This document shows, piece by piece, positions 8,973-17,592 of a stretch of 63,025 bases of DNA. Location of the stretch: positions 657,446-720,470 of the forward strand of contig NZ_BBUY01000002.1 of the NCBI RefSeq assembly GCF_001590865.1. Reading direction: 5' to 3'. A program made the translations under genes and the position numbers. Each line of letters starts with the position of its first letter. Positions within the stretch are counted from its first letter, which is position 1. Source of the DNA: Streptomyces sp. NBRC 110611. GTDB lineage: Bacteria; Actinomycetota; Actinomycetes; Streptomycetales; Streptomycetaceae. The notes beneath the pieces are model-generated. The model saw only the letters and a program-made list of their open reading frames with translations, searched no databases and was not told where the DNA came from.

Positions 8973-10334
8973 TCACATCCCGGCGATCAGCTTCTCCACC
9001 CGGTCGTCCACCGAACGGAACGGGTCCTTGCACAGGACCGTGCGCTGCGCCTGGTCATTGAGCTTGAGGTGCACCCAGTCGACGGTGAAATCACGGCGCT
9101 GCTCCTGGGCCCGGCGGATGAAGTCACCGCGCAGCCGCGCCCGAGTCGTCTGCGGCGGCACCGACTTGCCCTCGAAGATCTTCAAGTCATTGCAGATCCG
9201 CGCGGCTTGGCCCTTCCGCTCCAGAAGGTAGTAGAGCCCCCGGCGACGGTGAATGTCGTGATAGGCGAGGTCTATCTGCGCCACCCGCGGATGGGACATG
9301 GTGATGTTGTTCTTCGCCCGGTACCGCTCGATGAGCTGATACTTCATCACCCAGTCGATCTCGGTCGCGACCCGGTCCAGATCCTCGTTCCGGACCGCCT
9401 CCAGCGTACGGCCCCACAGCTCCAGCACCCGCTCGACGAAGCCCGTACGGATACCGCGGCGCTCGCAGAAATCCACCGCCTTTTCGAAGTACTCCTGCTG
9501 CACCTCGAGCGCGGACGCCTCCCGCCCGCTGGCCAGCCGCACCTTGCGCTGCCCCGTGATGTCATGGCTGACCTCACGGATGGCCCGGATCGGATTCTCC
9601 AGCGTCAGATCGCGCATGACCGTACCGGCCTCGATCATCCGCAGCACCAGATCCGTGGCGCCGACCTTCAGCATCATCGTCGTCTCGGACATGTTGGAAT
9701 CCCCGACGATGACATGCAGCCGGCGATACCGCTCCGCGTCCGCATGCGGCTCGTCGCGGGTATTGATGATCGGACGCGAACGGGTCGTCGCCGACGAGAC
9801 GCCCTCCCAGATGTGCTCCGCACGCTGACTGACGCAGTACACCGCGCCCCGCGGAGTCTGCAGCACCTTGCCCGCACCGCACAGCAACTGGCGGGTGACC
9901 AGGAACGGAATCAGGATGTCCGCGAGCCGGGAGAACTCACCGTGCCGGGCGACGAGATAATTCTCGTGGCAGCCGTACGAGTTTCCCGCCGAATCGGTGT
10001 TGTTCTTGAACAGATAGACGTCGCCCGCGATTCCCTCCTCATGCAGGCGGCGCTCGGCATCGACGAGCAGACCCTCGAGAATGCGCTCCCCTGCCTTGTC
10101 GTGCGTGACCAGTTCGGTCACGTTGTCACACTCGGGAGTTGCATATTCCGGGTGTGAACCCACGTCCAAGTACAGGCGGGCGCCGTTCCGCAGGAAGACA
10201 TTGCTGCTGCGGCCCCATGACACGACACGGCGGAAGAGGTACCGCGCCACTTCGTCAGGCGACAGTCGGCGCTGTCCCCTGAACGTGCACGTGACGCCGT
10301 ACTCGTTCTCCAGCCCGAAAATGCGGCGGTCCAT
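8973..10334 (-). CDS. pafA: Pup-protein ligase PafA
   Basis: ATP-dependent ligase that joins the C-terminal Glu of Pup to lysines of target proteins. The 453-residue protein belongs to the carboxylate-amine ligase family. It starts [18 protein letters not shown], where the Glu residues belong to the ATP-magnesium site, and continues with [16 protein letters not shown] and the [16 protein letters not shown] segment. Length and motifs fit PafA rather than Dop, because it lacks the longer Dop loop after the first strand. It is separated from prcA by an MFS/LacI gene pair, and the MFS gene stop lies 9 nt upstream on the same strand. Confidence 0.97.
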   Translation of the reverse strand: MDRRIFGLENEYGVTCTFRGQRRLSPDEVARYLFRRVVSWGRSSNVFLRNGARLYLDVGSHPEYATPECDNVTELVTHDKAGERILEGLLVDAERRLHEEGIAGDVYLFKNNTDSAGNSYGCHENYLVARHGEFSRLADILIPFLVTRQLLCGAGKVLQTPRGAVYCVSQRAEHIWEGVSSATTRSRPIINTRDEPHADAERYRRLHVIVGDSNMSETTMMLKVGATDLVLRMIEAGTVMRDLTLENPIRAIREVSHDITGQRKVRLASGREASALEVQQEYFEKAVDFCERRGIRTGFVERVLELWGRTLEAVRNEDLDRVATEIDWVMKYQLIERYRAKNNITMSHPRVAQIDLAYHDIHRRRGLYYLLERKGQAARICNDLKIFEGKSVPPQTTRARLRGDFIRRAQEQRRDFTVDWVHLKLNDQAQRTVLCKDPFRSVDDRVEKLIAGM

Positions 10335-10343
10335 GACTGAACA

Positions 10344-11603
10344 TTACGCCCGACGGCCTGCTCTGAAACCGGGTTCGACAGCCCCGTTCCGATCATTTTC
10401 CGCCGGGCCCGCACCCGCCCCACCCGGCACCGGATCCCCAAGAAATCGCTTCGTCGACAAAAAGACGGCGAGCGCGACAAGCCCGCCCGCACCCGCCACC
10501 GCGAAACCCGCCGCCGCCCCGCCCAGCTCCACCACCGGCCCCGCCACCGACGCCCCCACCGCCGAACCGACACCGGACGCCGTCACCAGCCACGAGAACG
10601 CCTCCGTCACCGTGCCCCTCGGCGCATGCCGGTCCACCACCACGAACGCACAGGCCAGCGTCGGCGCCAGAAACACCCCCGCCACCCCCGCCAGCACCGT
10701 CATCCCGGCCACCCCCGGCACCAGCACCAGTGGCAGATAGCCCAACGCCAGCAGCCCGGCCAGCAGCCGCAACCGCCCCTCCGGCGCCCCCGGCCACTGC
10801 CGCGCACCATAGACGACACCACCGACCAGCGCCCCCAGACCGAGCGCCGACAGCAGATAGCTGGAGACCATCCCCCCGCCGTGCCCGTCCGCGTACGCCA
10901 CCGCCGCGACCGAGATCGCCCCCAGCGCCAGCCCCACGAAGAAGAACCCCCCGATCAGCACCAGCATCCCGGCCGACCGCAGCGCCCCCAGCCAGTGCGC
11001 CTCACGCGGCGCACTCCGCCACCGCCGCGACGGTTCGGACACCACCACCGACAGCGCGCCCAGCACCCCCACCCCATTGATCACCAGCAGCGCCGCACCC
11101 GCCGACCAGACCGCCACCCCCAGCGTCACCAGCAACGGCCCCACCGCGAACATCACTTCCTGCGCCACCGCGTCCAGCGCGTACGCGGTGTGCACCCGGT
11201 CCGCGCGCTTCAGCACACCCGGCCACAGCGCCCGCAGCCCGCCCTCCAGAGGCGGGGTGAAGAACCCGGCGACCACCATCGCGGCACAGGCCGGCCACCA
11301 CCCCTCCAGGCCCACCGCCACCAGCAACACCACCCCCAGCGCGGAGAGCACCGACGCCGGCAGCATCACCCGCGGCTGGCCGAAGACGTCCACCGCCCGG
11401 CCGAGCACCGGCTGGCCGACCGCGCTGCAGGCGCCGTAGACCGCGGTCAGCGCCCCCGCCACGGCATAGCTGCCGCCCTCGGCCCGTACGTACAGAACCA
11501 CCGCCAGCGCCGCCGTGGCATTCGGCAGCCGGCCCGCCAGCGTCCCCGCCAGCAGCCGGACCGCGTACCGCGTCCTGAGCAGCTCCGCATACCCCGTGGC
11601 CAT
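10344..11603 (-). CDS. MFS transporter
   Basis: A 419-residue protein with about twelve hydrophobic segments and the MFS layout. The N-terminal half shows GTLAGRLPNATAALAVVLYV, the loop after helix 2 has GRAVDVFGQPRV, and Gly- and Ala-rich helices follow. It is probably a drug or metabolite exporter, but the substrate is unknown. The start ATG gives MATGYAELLRTR; a longer open frame upstream is less likely to be translated. The gene is divergent from the LacI-type regulator at 11.9 kb and ends 9 nt before pafA, so readthrough into pafA is possible. Confidence 0.88.
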   Translation of the reverse strand: MATGYAELLRTRYAVRLLAGTLAGRLPNATAALAVVLYVRAEGGSYAVAGALTAVYGACSAVGQPVLGRAVDVFGQPRVMLPASVLSALGVVLLVAVGLEGWWPACAAMVVAGFFTPPLEGGLRALWPGVLKRADRVHTAYALDAVAQEVMFAVGPLLVTLGVAVWSAGAALLVINGVGVLGALSVVVSEPSRRWRSAPREAHWLGALRSAGMLVLIGGFFFVGLALGAISVAAVAYADGHGGGMVSSYLLSALGLGALVGGVVYGARQWPGAPEGRLRLLAGLLALGYLPLVLVPGVAGMTVLAGVAGVFLAPTLACAFVVVDRHAPRGTVTEAFSWLVTASGVGSAVGASVAGPVVELGGAAAGFAVAGAGGLVALAVFLSTKRFLGDPVPGGAGAGPAENDRNGAVEPGFRAGRRA

Positions 11604-11726
11604 CCCTGCCCCTCCCCACCCGGACGGCGCCCGGACGTGTGACGATGCGCGACGAAGCCCTCCGCGCGCACGCCGGTCACGCACGGACGTCACGCATCCG
11701 CGAAACGGTCGTCACGCGTACGCGAG

Positions 11727-11778
11727 GGATCTCTCGCATGGACCTCTCGCGTGGATCTCACGTAGGGATCTCACGCAC
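11727..11778. repeat. Four tandem 13-bp repeats in a divergent promoter region
   Basis: Four contiguous 13-bp units of the form GGATCTCWCGYAN occupy 11727-11739, 11740-11752, 11753-11765 and 11766-11778. The first two read GGAtCTCTCGCAT and GGAcCTCTCGCGT; the last two have TCAC in place of TCTC. They lie between the divergent MFS and LacI genes, next to a dyad at 11783-11807. Repeats in phase like this may be binding sites for a regulator. Confidence 0.7.
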
Positions 11779-11782
11779 GTGT

Positions 11783-11807
11783 TACGTATAACCCCGCCGT
11801 ATACGTA
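11783..11807. promoter_or_regulatory. Candidate LacI-type operator
   Basis: A perfect 8-bp inverted repeat, TACGTATA (11783-11790) and TATACGTA (11800-11807), with a 9-nt spacer. It sits in the divergent intergenic region 72 nt before the chosen GTG start of the LacI-family gene. It is AT-rich in an otherwise GC-rich region. Autoregulation and control of the MFS gene are inferred from position. Confidence 0.55.
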
Positions 11808-11878
11808 CCATGACGACAACCCGCGGTCCACCCCCTCCCCCCCCCCGCAACGGCCGAACGCGAGGAGCGACAACCCCG

Positions 11879-12970
11879 GTGACCACCCCTCAGGCCACAC
11901 CCCCCGCCCCGCGCCCGGCCACCAGCCGTGACGTGGCCCGCGCCGCCGGCGTCTCCCAGGCCACCGTCTCCCTCGTCCTCGGCGACAAATGGCACGGCCG
12001 GGTCTCCCCCGCCAAGGCCGAAACCGTCCGCGCCGCCGCCCGCCGGCTCGGCTACCGCCCCAACCTCGCCGCCCGCAGCCTCCGCACCGGCCGCACCGGC
12101 ACCGCACTCCTCGTCGTCCCCGCCCTCACCACCGAATTCTTCGCCCGCGTCTACACCGGCGCGGCCCGCGTCGCCACCGACCACGGCTTCGGCGTCGTCC
12201 TCTACCCCTCACCCGCCACCGGCCCCGCCCACCCGTCACCCGCCGCCACCCACAGCGGAAGGCCCGTCCGGGCCCCTTTGGTTCCCGACCCCTTCGCATC
12301 CGCCGCCGCCACCCTCGACGGCGTCATCGCCTCCTCCATGGCCGCCGAAGCCCTCACCGCCCTCCGCAGCGCCGACCTCCCCCTCGTCATGCTCGACAGC
12401 GACCCCGACGACGACCGCGCCACCGCCACCGTCAACCTCGACATCGCCGCCGGCGTACGGCAGTTGACCGGCCACCTCACCGCCCTCGGCCACCGCCGCA
12501 TCACCCACCTCGCGGCCGACGTACCGTCCTGGACCTTCGGCGTACGCGCCCACGCCGTCACCACGGCCCTCGCCGAGCTCCCCGGCGCCCTGCTCCACCG
12601 CCTGCCCACCGCCCTCGACGTCGACGCCGGTATGCGGGCCGCACACACCGCCCTCACCGGCCCCGGCCCCCGCCCCACCGCCCTGCTCTGCGACGACGAC
12701 ATCATCGCCGCCGGCGCCTGCAAGGCCGTACGCCGCCTCGGGCTGCGCGTCCCCGACGACATCTCCGTCACCGGCTTCGACGACCTCGCCCTCGCCCGCG
12801 CCGTCGAACCCGAGCTGACGACCGTACGCCTGCCCGCCGAGGAGTTCGGCGCAGCCGGCCTGCGCGCCCTGATCGCCGCACTCGACGGCCGCCCCACCCA
12901 GCCCCCCGGCCCCCTCCCCGTGGAACTGATCACCCGCGGCTCCACCGCACCGCCGCCGCCCATCCCCTGA
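11879..12970 (+). CDS. LacI-family transcriptional regulator
   Basis: A 363-residue repressor-type regulator. The N-terminal helix-turn-helix reads ATSRDVARAAGVSQATVSLV, followed by the hinge helix region RPNLAARSLRTGRTG and a periplasmic-binding-like effector domain ending in ISVTGFDDLALARAVEPELT. I chose the GTG at 11879 because GAGGAG precedes it by about 11 nt. An ATG at 11810 would add 23 residues, six of them consecutive prolines, and has no ribosome binding site. It is divergent from an MFS exporter and probably controls it. The likely ligand is a sugar or other small molecule, not identifiable from sequence. Confidence 0.9.
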   Translation: MTTPQATPPAPRPATSRDVARAAGVSQATVSLVLGDKWHGRVSPAKAETVRAAARRLGYRPNLAARSLRTGRTGTALLVVPALTTEFFARVYTGAARVATDHGFGVVLYPSPATGPAHPSPAATHSGRPVRAPLVPDPFASAAATLDGVIASSMAAEALTALRSADLPLVMLDSDPDDDRATATVNLDIAAGVRQLTGHLTALGHRRITHLAADVPSWTFGVRAHAVTTALAELPGALLHRLPTALDVDAGMRAAHTALTGPGPRPTALLCDDDIIAAGACKAVRRLGLRVPDDISVTGFDDLALARAVEPELTTVRLPAEEFGAAGLRALIAALDGRPTQPPGPLPVELITRGSTAPPPPIP

Positions 12971-12976
12971 CAACGC

Positions 12977-13014
12977 CGCGCGCCCCGGCGGGCGGTGACC
13001 CACCGGGGCGCGCG
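12977..13014. terminator. Bidirectional hairpin between lacI-type gene and prcA
   Basis: Inverted repeat with 15-bp arms and one mismatch, CGCGCGCCCCGGCGG at 12977-12991 against CCACCGGGGCGCGCG at 13000-13014, with a loop of 8 nt. It lies between the convergent ends of the LacI-type gene and prcA, so it could terminate both. Confidence 0.8.
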
Positions 13015-13117
13015 AACCGGACAACCGGCCCGGAAAACTCCTGAACTCCTGAACTCCTCAACGCAAACGGATCATCGGCGAAAACCGGCGTCAGACCGCC
13101 AGAGCAGCCTCAGACCG

Positions 13118-14041
13118 TCAGAGCAGCGGCTCCCCCTCGGAACCGCCCTCCCCGGCAGCCCCGTCGCCACCCGAGTCCTTCACGTCCTTGCCGTCCTTGG
13201 TGCTCTTGGCACCCTTGGCGCCCCCGGAGCTCTTGGCGCCACCAGTGCCCTTGCCGCCGGCCTCCTCGGCGGCAGCACCCGCAGCCTCATCACCGGCGCC
13301 CTCGTCCGCGCCCGCCGCCGGCTTCCCGGCGCCCGCGCCGCCGCCCTCCTCCAGCAGACGGGTCAGCTGCCGGCCGAGGATCCGCTTGAACTTACGCTTC
13401 TGCGGCCGCGTACGGTCCAGCGTCGCGACCTCCAACTGCTCCGCCGTCAGCCGCCGCTCACCGCCGTTGGAATCCCGCGACAGCGACTCCACCGCCAGCT
13501 TCAGCGCCTCCGCCAGCGTCATTCCGTCCCGATGCCGCTGATCCAGATAGCTGCTGATCTGGTCCGCGTTACCGCCCACCGCCACCGAACCGTGCTCATC
13601 CACGATCGAACCGTCATGCGGCAGCCGGTAGATCTGATCCTCCTCCGGAGCACCGCCGACCTCGGCGACGATCAGCTCCACCTCATACGGCTTCTCGGCG
13701 GCACTGGAGAAGATCGTGCCCAGCGTCTGGGCGTACACATTCGCCAGCCCGCGCGCCGTCACATCCTCACGGTCATAGGTGTACCCCCGCAGATCCGCAT
13801 AGCGCACACCGCCGATCCGCAAGTTCTCGAACTCGTTGTACTTACCGACCGCGGCGAACGCGATCCGGTCGTAGATCTCACTGACCTTGTGCAGGGCGCG
13901 GGAAGGATTCTCGGCGACGAACACCACGCCGTCGGTGTACTGCAGCACCACGACGCTGCGGCCACGCGCGATGCCTTTGCGGGCGTATTCGGCACGGTCG
14001 GCCATGGCCTGCTGGGGTGAGACATAGAACGGCGTCGACAC
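13118..14041 (-). CDS. prcA: 20S proteasome alpha subunit PrcA
   Basis: Alpha-type subunit forming the outer rings of the 20S proteasome and the docking surface for the ARC/Mpa ATPase. The 307-residue protein begins [20 protein letters not shown], the Streptomyces alpha N-terminus, with [23 protein letters not shown] following. After about residue 235 there is a long Ala-, Gly- and Lys-rich disordered tail, longer than in mycobacterial PrcA. The start is GTG. prcB lies 75 nt upstream in the same direction, giving the usual order prcB-prcA. Confidence 0.97.
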   Translation of the reverse strand: MSTPFYVSPQQAMADRAEYARKGIARGRSVVVLQYTDGVVFVAENPSRALHKVSEIYDRIAFAAVGKYNEFENLRIGGVRYADLRGYTYDREDVTARGLANVYAQTLGTIFSSAAEKPYEVELIVAEVGGAPEEDQIYRLPHDGSIVDEHGSVAVGGNADQISSYLDQRHRDGMTLAEALKLAVESLSRDSNGGERRLTAEQLEVATLDRTRPQKRKFKRILGRQLTRLLEEGGGAGAGKPAAGADEGAGDEAAGAAAEEAGGKGTGGAKSSGGAKGAKSTKDGKDVKDSGGDGAAGEGGSEGEPLL

Positions 14042-14116
14042 CGGCTATCCATCCCTTCCTGTCACAATCATTCTCACTGGCGGCATTACTGACGGCATTG
14101 CGGAACATCGGTACGG

Positions 14117-14962
14117 TCAGAGCAGCGCGGCCCGCGGGCCGTCCGGCTGGTCCAGGCGCCGCTCGTGCACGGCACGGGCGATCTCCGCGACCTCGTCCTC
14201 CGGCAGCCTCCGGAAACCCTCGTCGGTGATCACCGTCATGATCGGATAGATCCGCCTCGCCAGGTCCGGACCGCCGGTCGCCGAATCGTCGTCAGCCGCG
14301 TCGTACAGCGCCTGAACCACGGCCGTCACGGCCTGATTCTCCGTGAAGTCCTCCTGGAAGAGCTTCTTCAGCGCACTGCGGGCGAACACCGAACCGGAAC
14401 CCGTCGCCGCGAAACCGAGCTCCTCCGAACGCCCGCCCGTCACGTCGTACGAGAAGATCCGGCCCTTGTCCCGGTCGAGGTCATAGCCGGCGAACAACGG
14501 CACCACGGCCAGGCCCTGCATGGCCATCCCGAGATTGCCGCGAATCATCGTCGACAGCCGGTTCGCCTTGCCCTCCAGGGAGAGTTGGGCACCCTCGACC
14601 TTCTCGAAGTGCTCCAGCTCCAGCTGGAACAGCTTCACCATCTCGGTGGCGAGACCGGCCGTACCGGCGATACCGACCGCGCTGTACTCATCGGCCGGGA
14701 AGACCTTCTCGATATCGCGCTGCGCGATGACGTTGCCCATCGTCGCCCGCCGGTCACCGGCGAGCACCACGCCGCCGGCGAACGTCGCGGCCACGATCGT
14801 CGTGCCGTGCGGCGCCTCGACGGCACCCTGGACGGCCGGCAGCGGACGGTTGCCGGGCAGCAGCCCCGGCGAGTGGTCACTGAGAAAATCCATGAACGAC
14901 GCGGACCCGGGCGTCAGGAAGGCCGCCGGTAGACGCCCGGTGCTTCGAGTATTGGCTTCCAC
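14117..14962 (-). CDS. prcB: 20S proteasome beta subunit PrcB
   Basis: Catalytic beta subunit, made as a precursor of 281 residues. The propeptide (residues 1-53) starts [19 protein letters not shown]. Autocleavage before Thr54 in the [10 protein letters not shown] motif would expose the nucleophile. Lys and Asp active-site partners lie in [15 protein letters not shown] start at the GTG at 14962, preceded by GGAAGGA. This gives the length and N-terminus I recall for the S. coelicolor protein. The first 49 nt overlap the 3' end of the endonuclease VII-like gene, which suggests translational coupling. Confidence 0.97.
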   Translation of the reverse strand: MEANTRSTGRLPAAFLTPGSASFMDFLSDHSPGLLPGNRPLPAVQGAVEAPHGTTIVAATFAGGVVLAGDRRATMGNVIAQRDIEKVFPADEYSAVGIAGTAGLATEMVKLFQLELEHFEKVEGAQLSLEGKANRLSTMIRGNLGMAMQGLAVVPLFAGYDLDRDKGRIFSYDVTGGRSEELGFAATGSGSVFARSALKKLFQEDFTENQAVTAVVQALYDAADDDSATGGPDLARRIYPIMTVITDEGFRRLPEDEVAEIARAVHERRLDQPDGPRAALL

Positions 14963-15324
14963 ACGATTCCTTCCAGATACTTGGCCGCCCGCCTCAAGAC
15001 GTCCGGCCGGTCCTTGAATTGGCCCAAGGCGGCGTTGCAGCTGAAGCACAGTACGCCCCGGACTTTACCCGTCTCGTGATCGTGATCCACATGCACGGGC
15101 TCGGCATCCAGGCAGATCACGCACAGCCCGCGCTGCCCCTTGATCAGCGCGTCGCGCTCGGCCACCGTGAGGCCATCGCACTTTCGGTGTTGCGGCTCCA
15201 TCGCCCGGCAGCGATACCGGGTCGCGCAGCTCCGGCAATGCCGTTGCGAGCCGTCGAGGTTCGGCCGCTCGGGAGCGAAGGCTGCGCGCGGTTTCCACTC
15301 GCCGCACCGCACGCAGCGCTTCAC
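14914..15324 (-). CDS. Endonuclease VII-like HNH/zinc protein in the pup-proteasome operon
   Basis: A 136-residue protein related to T4 recombination endonuclease VII. A zinc ribbon at the N-terminus ([13 protein letters not shown] and CRSC) is followed by the core [21 protein letters not shown] and [18 protein letters not shown], which carries the His-metal and zinc-binding residues. I place the start at GTG 15324, preceded by GGAGG; a TTG at 15342 would add six residues. It lies between pup and prcB on the same strand, and its last 49 nt overlap the prcB start. A nuclease role is inferred from the family. Why it is embedded in this operon is not known to me. Confidence 0.85.
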   Translation of the reverse strand: MKRCVRCGEWKPRAAFAPERPNLDGSQRHCRSCATRYRCRAMEPQHRKCDGLTVAERDALIKGQRGLCVICLDAEPVHVDHDHETGKVRGVLCFSCNAALGQFKDRPDVLRRAAKYLEGIVWKPILEAPGVYRRPS

Positions 15325-15374
15325 GCAACCTCCGATTGCCAACCCGACACCCCCCGTACCCTTCGTTTCGAAGG

Positions 15375-15593
15375 CTACTCGCCGCCTTTTTGAACGAATG
15401 AGCGCACGAAGTCCTCGGCGTTCTCCTCGAGCACATCATCGATTTCGTCCAGCACGGAGTCCACGTCGTCGCTCAGCTTCTCCTGGCGCTCCTTGAGCTC
15501 CTCGGAGACCTGTGCGTCCTGGGCCTGCTCCTCGACCTCCTCGGTGGAACGTGTGGCCTTCGCCTGTCCGCCGCCGCTGTCCTTGGTCGCCAT
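15375..15593 (-). CDS. pup: Prokaryotic ubiquitin-like protein Pup
   Basis: The 72-residue modifier attached to proteins to mark them for the proteasome. The sequence is hydrophilic and disordered at the N-terminus, with a coiled-coil-forming region (about residues 20-58) that binds the ARC/Mpa coiled coil. It ends VQKGGE. The terminal residue is encoded as Glu (GAG), so deamidation by Dop is not needed before ligation. The ATG chosen gives MATKDSGGGQ; a start three codons upstream is possible. It lies between dop and the endonuclease VII-like gene on the same strand. Confidence 0.97.
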   Translation of the reverse strand: MATKDSGGGQAKATRSTEEVEEQAQDAQVSEELKERQEKLSDDVDSVLDEIDDVLEENAEDFVRSFVQKGGE

Positions 15594-15803
15594 ATCCCTC
15601 ACCCCGCTCGGTTCGCCCGCTCGATGTGACCTTCAAGATCCGACCCTACAAGCAGGGTCCGACATCGGCCCTGCACTTGCTGCAACGCCCGGGAGTCATC
15701 TCGATGATTCCCGTACCGCGGAGATTTCAGCCGTCGACCGACGGCCGATCGCCGCGAATTCTGTCGTGCACCTGACGCTTCCCGCCGGTGACCCGGCCCT
15801 GGC

Positions 15804-17315
15804 TCAGCGGCCGGACAGCGTCCTGACCAGCTCTTCCGCTGTCCGGCAGCGATCCAGCAGCTCCTTGACGTGCTTACGGGTTCCGCGCAGCGGCTCCAGC
15901 GTCGGAACCCGCTGCAGCGAGTCCCGGCCGGGCAGGTCGAAAATGACCGAATCCCATGAGGCGGCCGCGACGTCGTCCGCGTACTGCTCCAGGCAGCGGC
16001 CGCGGAAGTACGCCCTGGTGTCCTCCGGAGGCTTCTGCTGGGCCCGCTGGACGTCGGGCTCGTCCAGGAGGCGCTTCATCTTCCCGCGGGCCGCCAGACG
16101 GTTGTACAGGCCCTTCTCGGGGCGTACGTCGGCGTACTGGAGGTCGATGAGGTGCAGCCGGGCGGCGTCCCAGTCGAGGCCGTCGCGGCGGCGGTAGCCC
16201 TCCATCAGCTCGCGCTTGGCGACCCAGTCCAGTTCGCCCGACAGGCTCATGGGGTCGTTCTCCAGGCGACCCAGCACGTCCTCCCACCTGGCCAGGACGT
16301 CCTTGGTCTGTTCGTCCGCGTCCGCCCCGTAGCGGTCCTCGGTGTATTTGCGGGCCAGTTCGTAGTACTCCATCTGGAGCTGTACGGCGGTGAGCGTGCG
16401 GCCGCTGCGGAGCGTGATCAGGCGTTGCAGGGTGGGGTCGTGCGACACCTGGTGGAGGGTGCGGACGGGCTGGTCGACGGCGAGGTCGACGGCGATGAAG
16501 CCGTCTTCGATCATGGAGAGGACGAGGGAGGTGGTGCCGAGCTTGAGGTAGGTGGAGATCTCGGAGAGGTTGGCGTCGCCGATGATCACGTGGAGGCGGC
16601 GGTACTTCTCCGCGTCGGCGTGCGGTTCGTCGCGGGTGTTGATGATGGGCCGCTTGAGCGTCGTCTCCAGGCCGACCTCCACCTCGAAGTAGTCGGCGCG
16701 CTGGCTGATCTGGAAGCCGTGTTCGTGGCCGTCCTGGCCGATGCCGACCCGGCCGGCGCCGGCGTAGACCTGCCGGGAGACGAAGAACGGGGTCAGGTGC
16801 CGCACGATGTCCGAGAACGGGGTCTCCCGTTTCATCAGGTAGTTCTCGTGCGTGCCGTAGGAGGCGCCCTTGTTGTCGGTGTTGTTCTTGTAGAGGTGGA
16901 TGGGCTGGGCGCCGGGGACCTGGGCGGCCTTCTCGGCGGCTTCGGCCATGATCCGTTCGCCGGCCTTGTCCCAGAGGACGGCGTCGCGGGGGTTGGTGAC
17001 CTCGGGGGCGCTGTATTCGGGGTGTGCGTGGTCGACGTAGAGCCTGGCGCCGTTGGTGAGGATCACATTGGCGAGGCCGATGTCCTCGTCGGTGAGCTGG
17101 CTGGCGTCCGCGTTCTCGCGTGCGAGGTCGAAGCCGCGGGCGTCCCGCAGCGGGTTCTCCTCCTCGAAGTCCCAGCGGGCACGGCGTGCCCGGTGCATCG
17201 CGGCCGCGTAGGCGTTGACGACCTGGGATGAGGTGAGCATGGCATTGGCGTTCGGGTGGCCGGGGACGGAGATCCCGTACTCGGTCTCGATGCCCATTAC
17301 TCGCCGTACGGTCAT
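15804..17315 (-). CDS. dop: Depupylase/deamidase Dop
   Basis: Homologue of PafA that removes Pup from proteins and, where Pup ends in Gln, deamidates it. The 503-residue protein starts [20 protein letters not shown]. It has the longer loop after the first strands (about residues 40-80, [20 protein letters not shown]) that distinguishes Dop from PafA, then [15 protein letters not shown] and [20 protein letters not shown]. Because Pup here already ends in Glu, depupylation is the main expected activity. It lies upstream of pup with a gap of about 210 nt. Confidence 0.97.
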   Translation of the reverse strand: MTVRRVMGIETEYGISVPGHPNANAMLTSSQVVNAYAAAMHRARRARWDFEEENPLRDARGFDLARENADASQLTDEDIGLANVILTNGARLYVDHAHPEYSAPEVTNPRDAVLWDKAGERIMAEAAEKAAQVPGAQPIHLYKNNTDNKGASYGTHENYLMKRETPFSDIVRHLTPFFVSRQVYAGAGRVGIGQDGHEHGFQISQRADYFEVEVGLETTLKRPIINTRDEPHADAEKYRRLHVIIGDANLSEISTYLKLGTTSLVLSMIEDGFIAVDLAVDQPVRTLHQVSHDPTLQRLITLRSGRTLTAVQLQMEYYELARKYTEDRYGADADEQTKDVLARWEDVLGRLENDPMSLSGELDWVAKRELMEGYRRRDGLDWDAARLHLIDLQYADVRPEKGLYNRLAARGKMKRLLDEPDVQRAQQKPPEDTRAYFRGRCLEQYADDVAAASWDSVIFDLPGRDSLQRVPTLEPLRGTRKHVKELLDRCRTAEELVRTLSGR

Positions 17316-17362
17316 GCGGCCCTCCTTGCCCGGCGGCGTCCCCGGATGGGGGCGGCGCTCAC

Positions 17363-17427
17363 GTACCGCTGCTGTGCCTGCGTCCCGGGTGCGTGCCCCA
17401 CGCCCGCACTGCGTGACGCAGCGGTAC
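17363..17427 (-). promoter_or_regulatory. Inverted repeats upstream of dop
   Basis: The region 48-112 nt before the dop start contains a perfect 10-bp inverted repeat, GTACCGCTGC (17363-17372) and GCAGCGGTAC (17418-17427). Nested at its right end is a palindrome CTGCGTGACGCAG (17409-17421). These may be a leader structure or an operator for the dop-pup-prcBA transcript. The function is inferred from position only. Confidence 0.4.
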
Positions 17428-17544
17428 CGATGAGCCTAGAACGCCATTGCGGCCCTGGGGAGATCATTACAGTCATTGCTCCAGTCCGGTTTTCCCTGGT
17501 TCATCGCCCATGATGGGAGCATTTTCGGCGCTTCCGGAAATGCG

Positions 17545-17584
17545 TCCGGCTGCGGACGCCCCGTGCAGGACATCCGCAGCCGGA
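17545..17584 (-). terminator. Hairpin after the ARC/Mpa gene
   Basis: Perfect 12-bp inverted repeat TCCGGCTGCGGA (17545-17556) and TCCGCAGCCGGA (17573-17584) with a 16-nt loop, starting 8 nt beyond the ATPase stop codon. It suggests that dop-pup-prcBA has its own promoter and is not simply read through from the ATPase gene. Confidence 0.75.
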
Positions 17585-17592
17585 GAGCGGTG

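Noticed and set aside
11810..11878. ATG start adding 23 residues to the LacI-type regulator
   Set aside because: Six consecutive prolines, no ribosome binding site and overlap with the operator region; GTG 11879 is preferred.
14914..15324. Prophage remnant
   Set aside because: The endonuclease VII family is phage-related, but no other phage gene, integrase or attachment site is nearby and the gene overlaps prcB.
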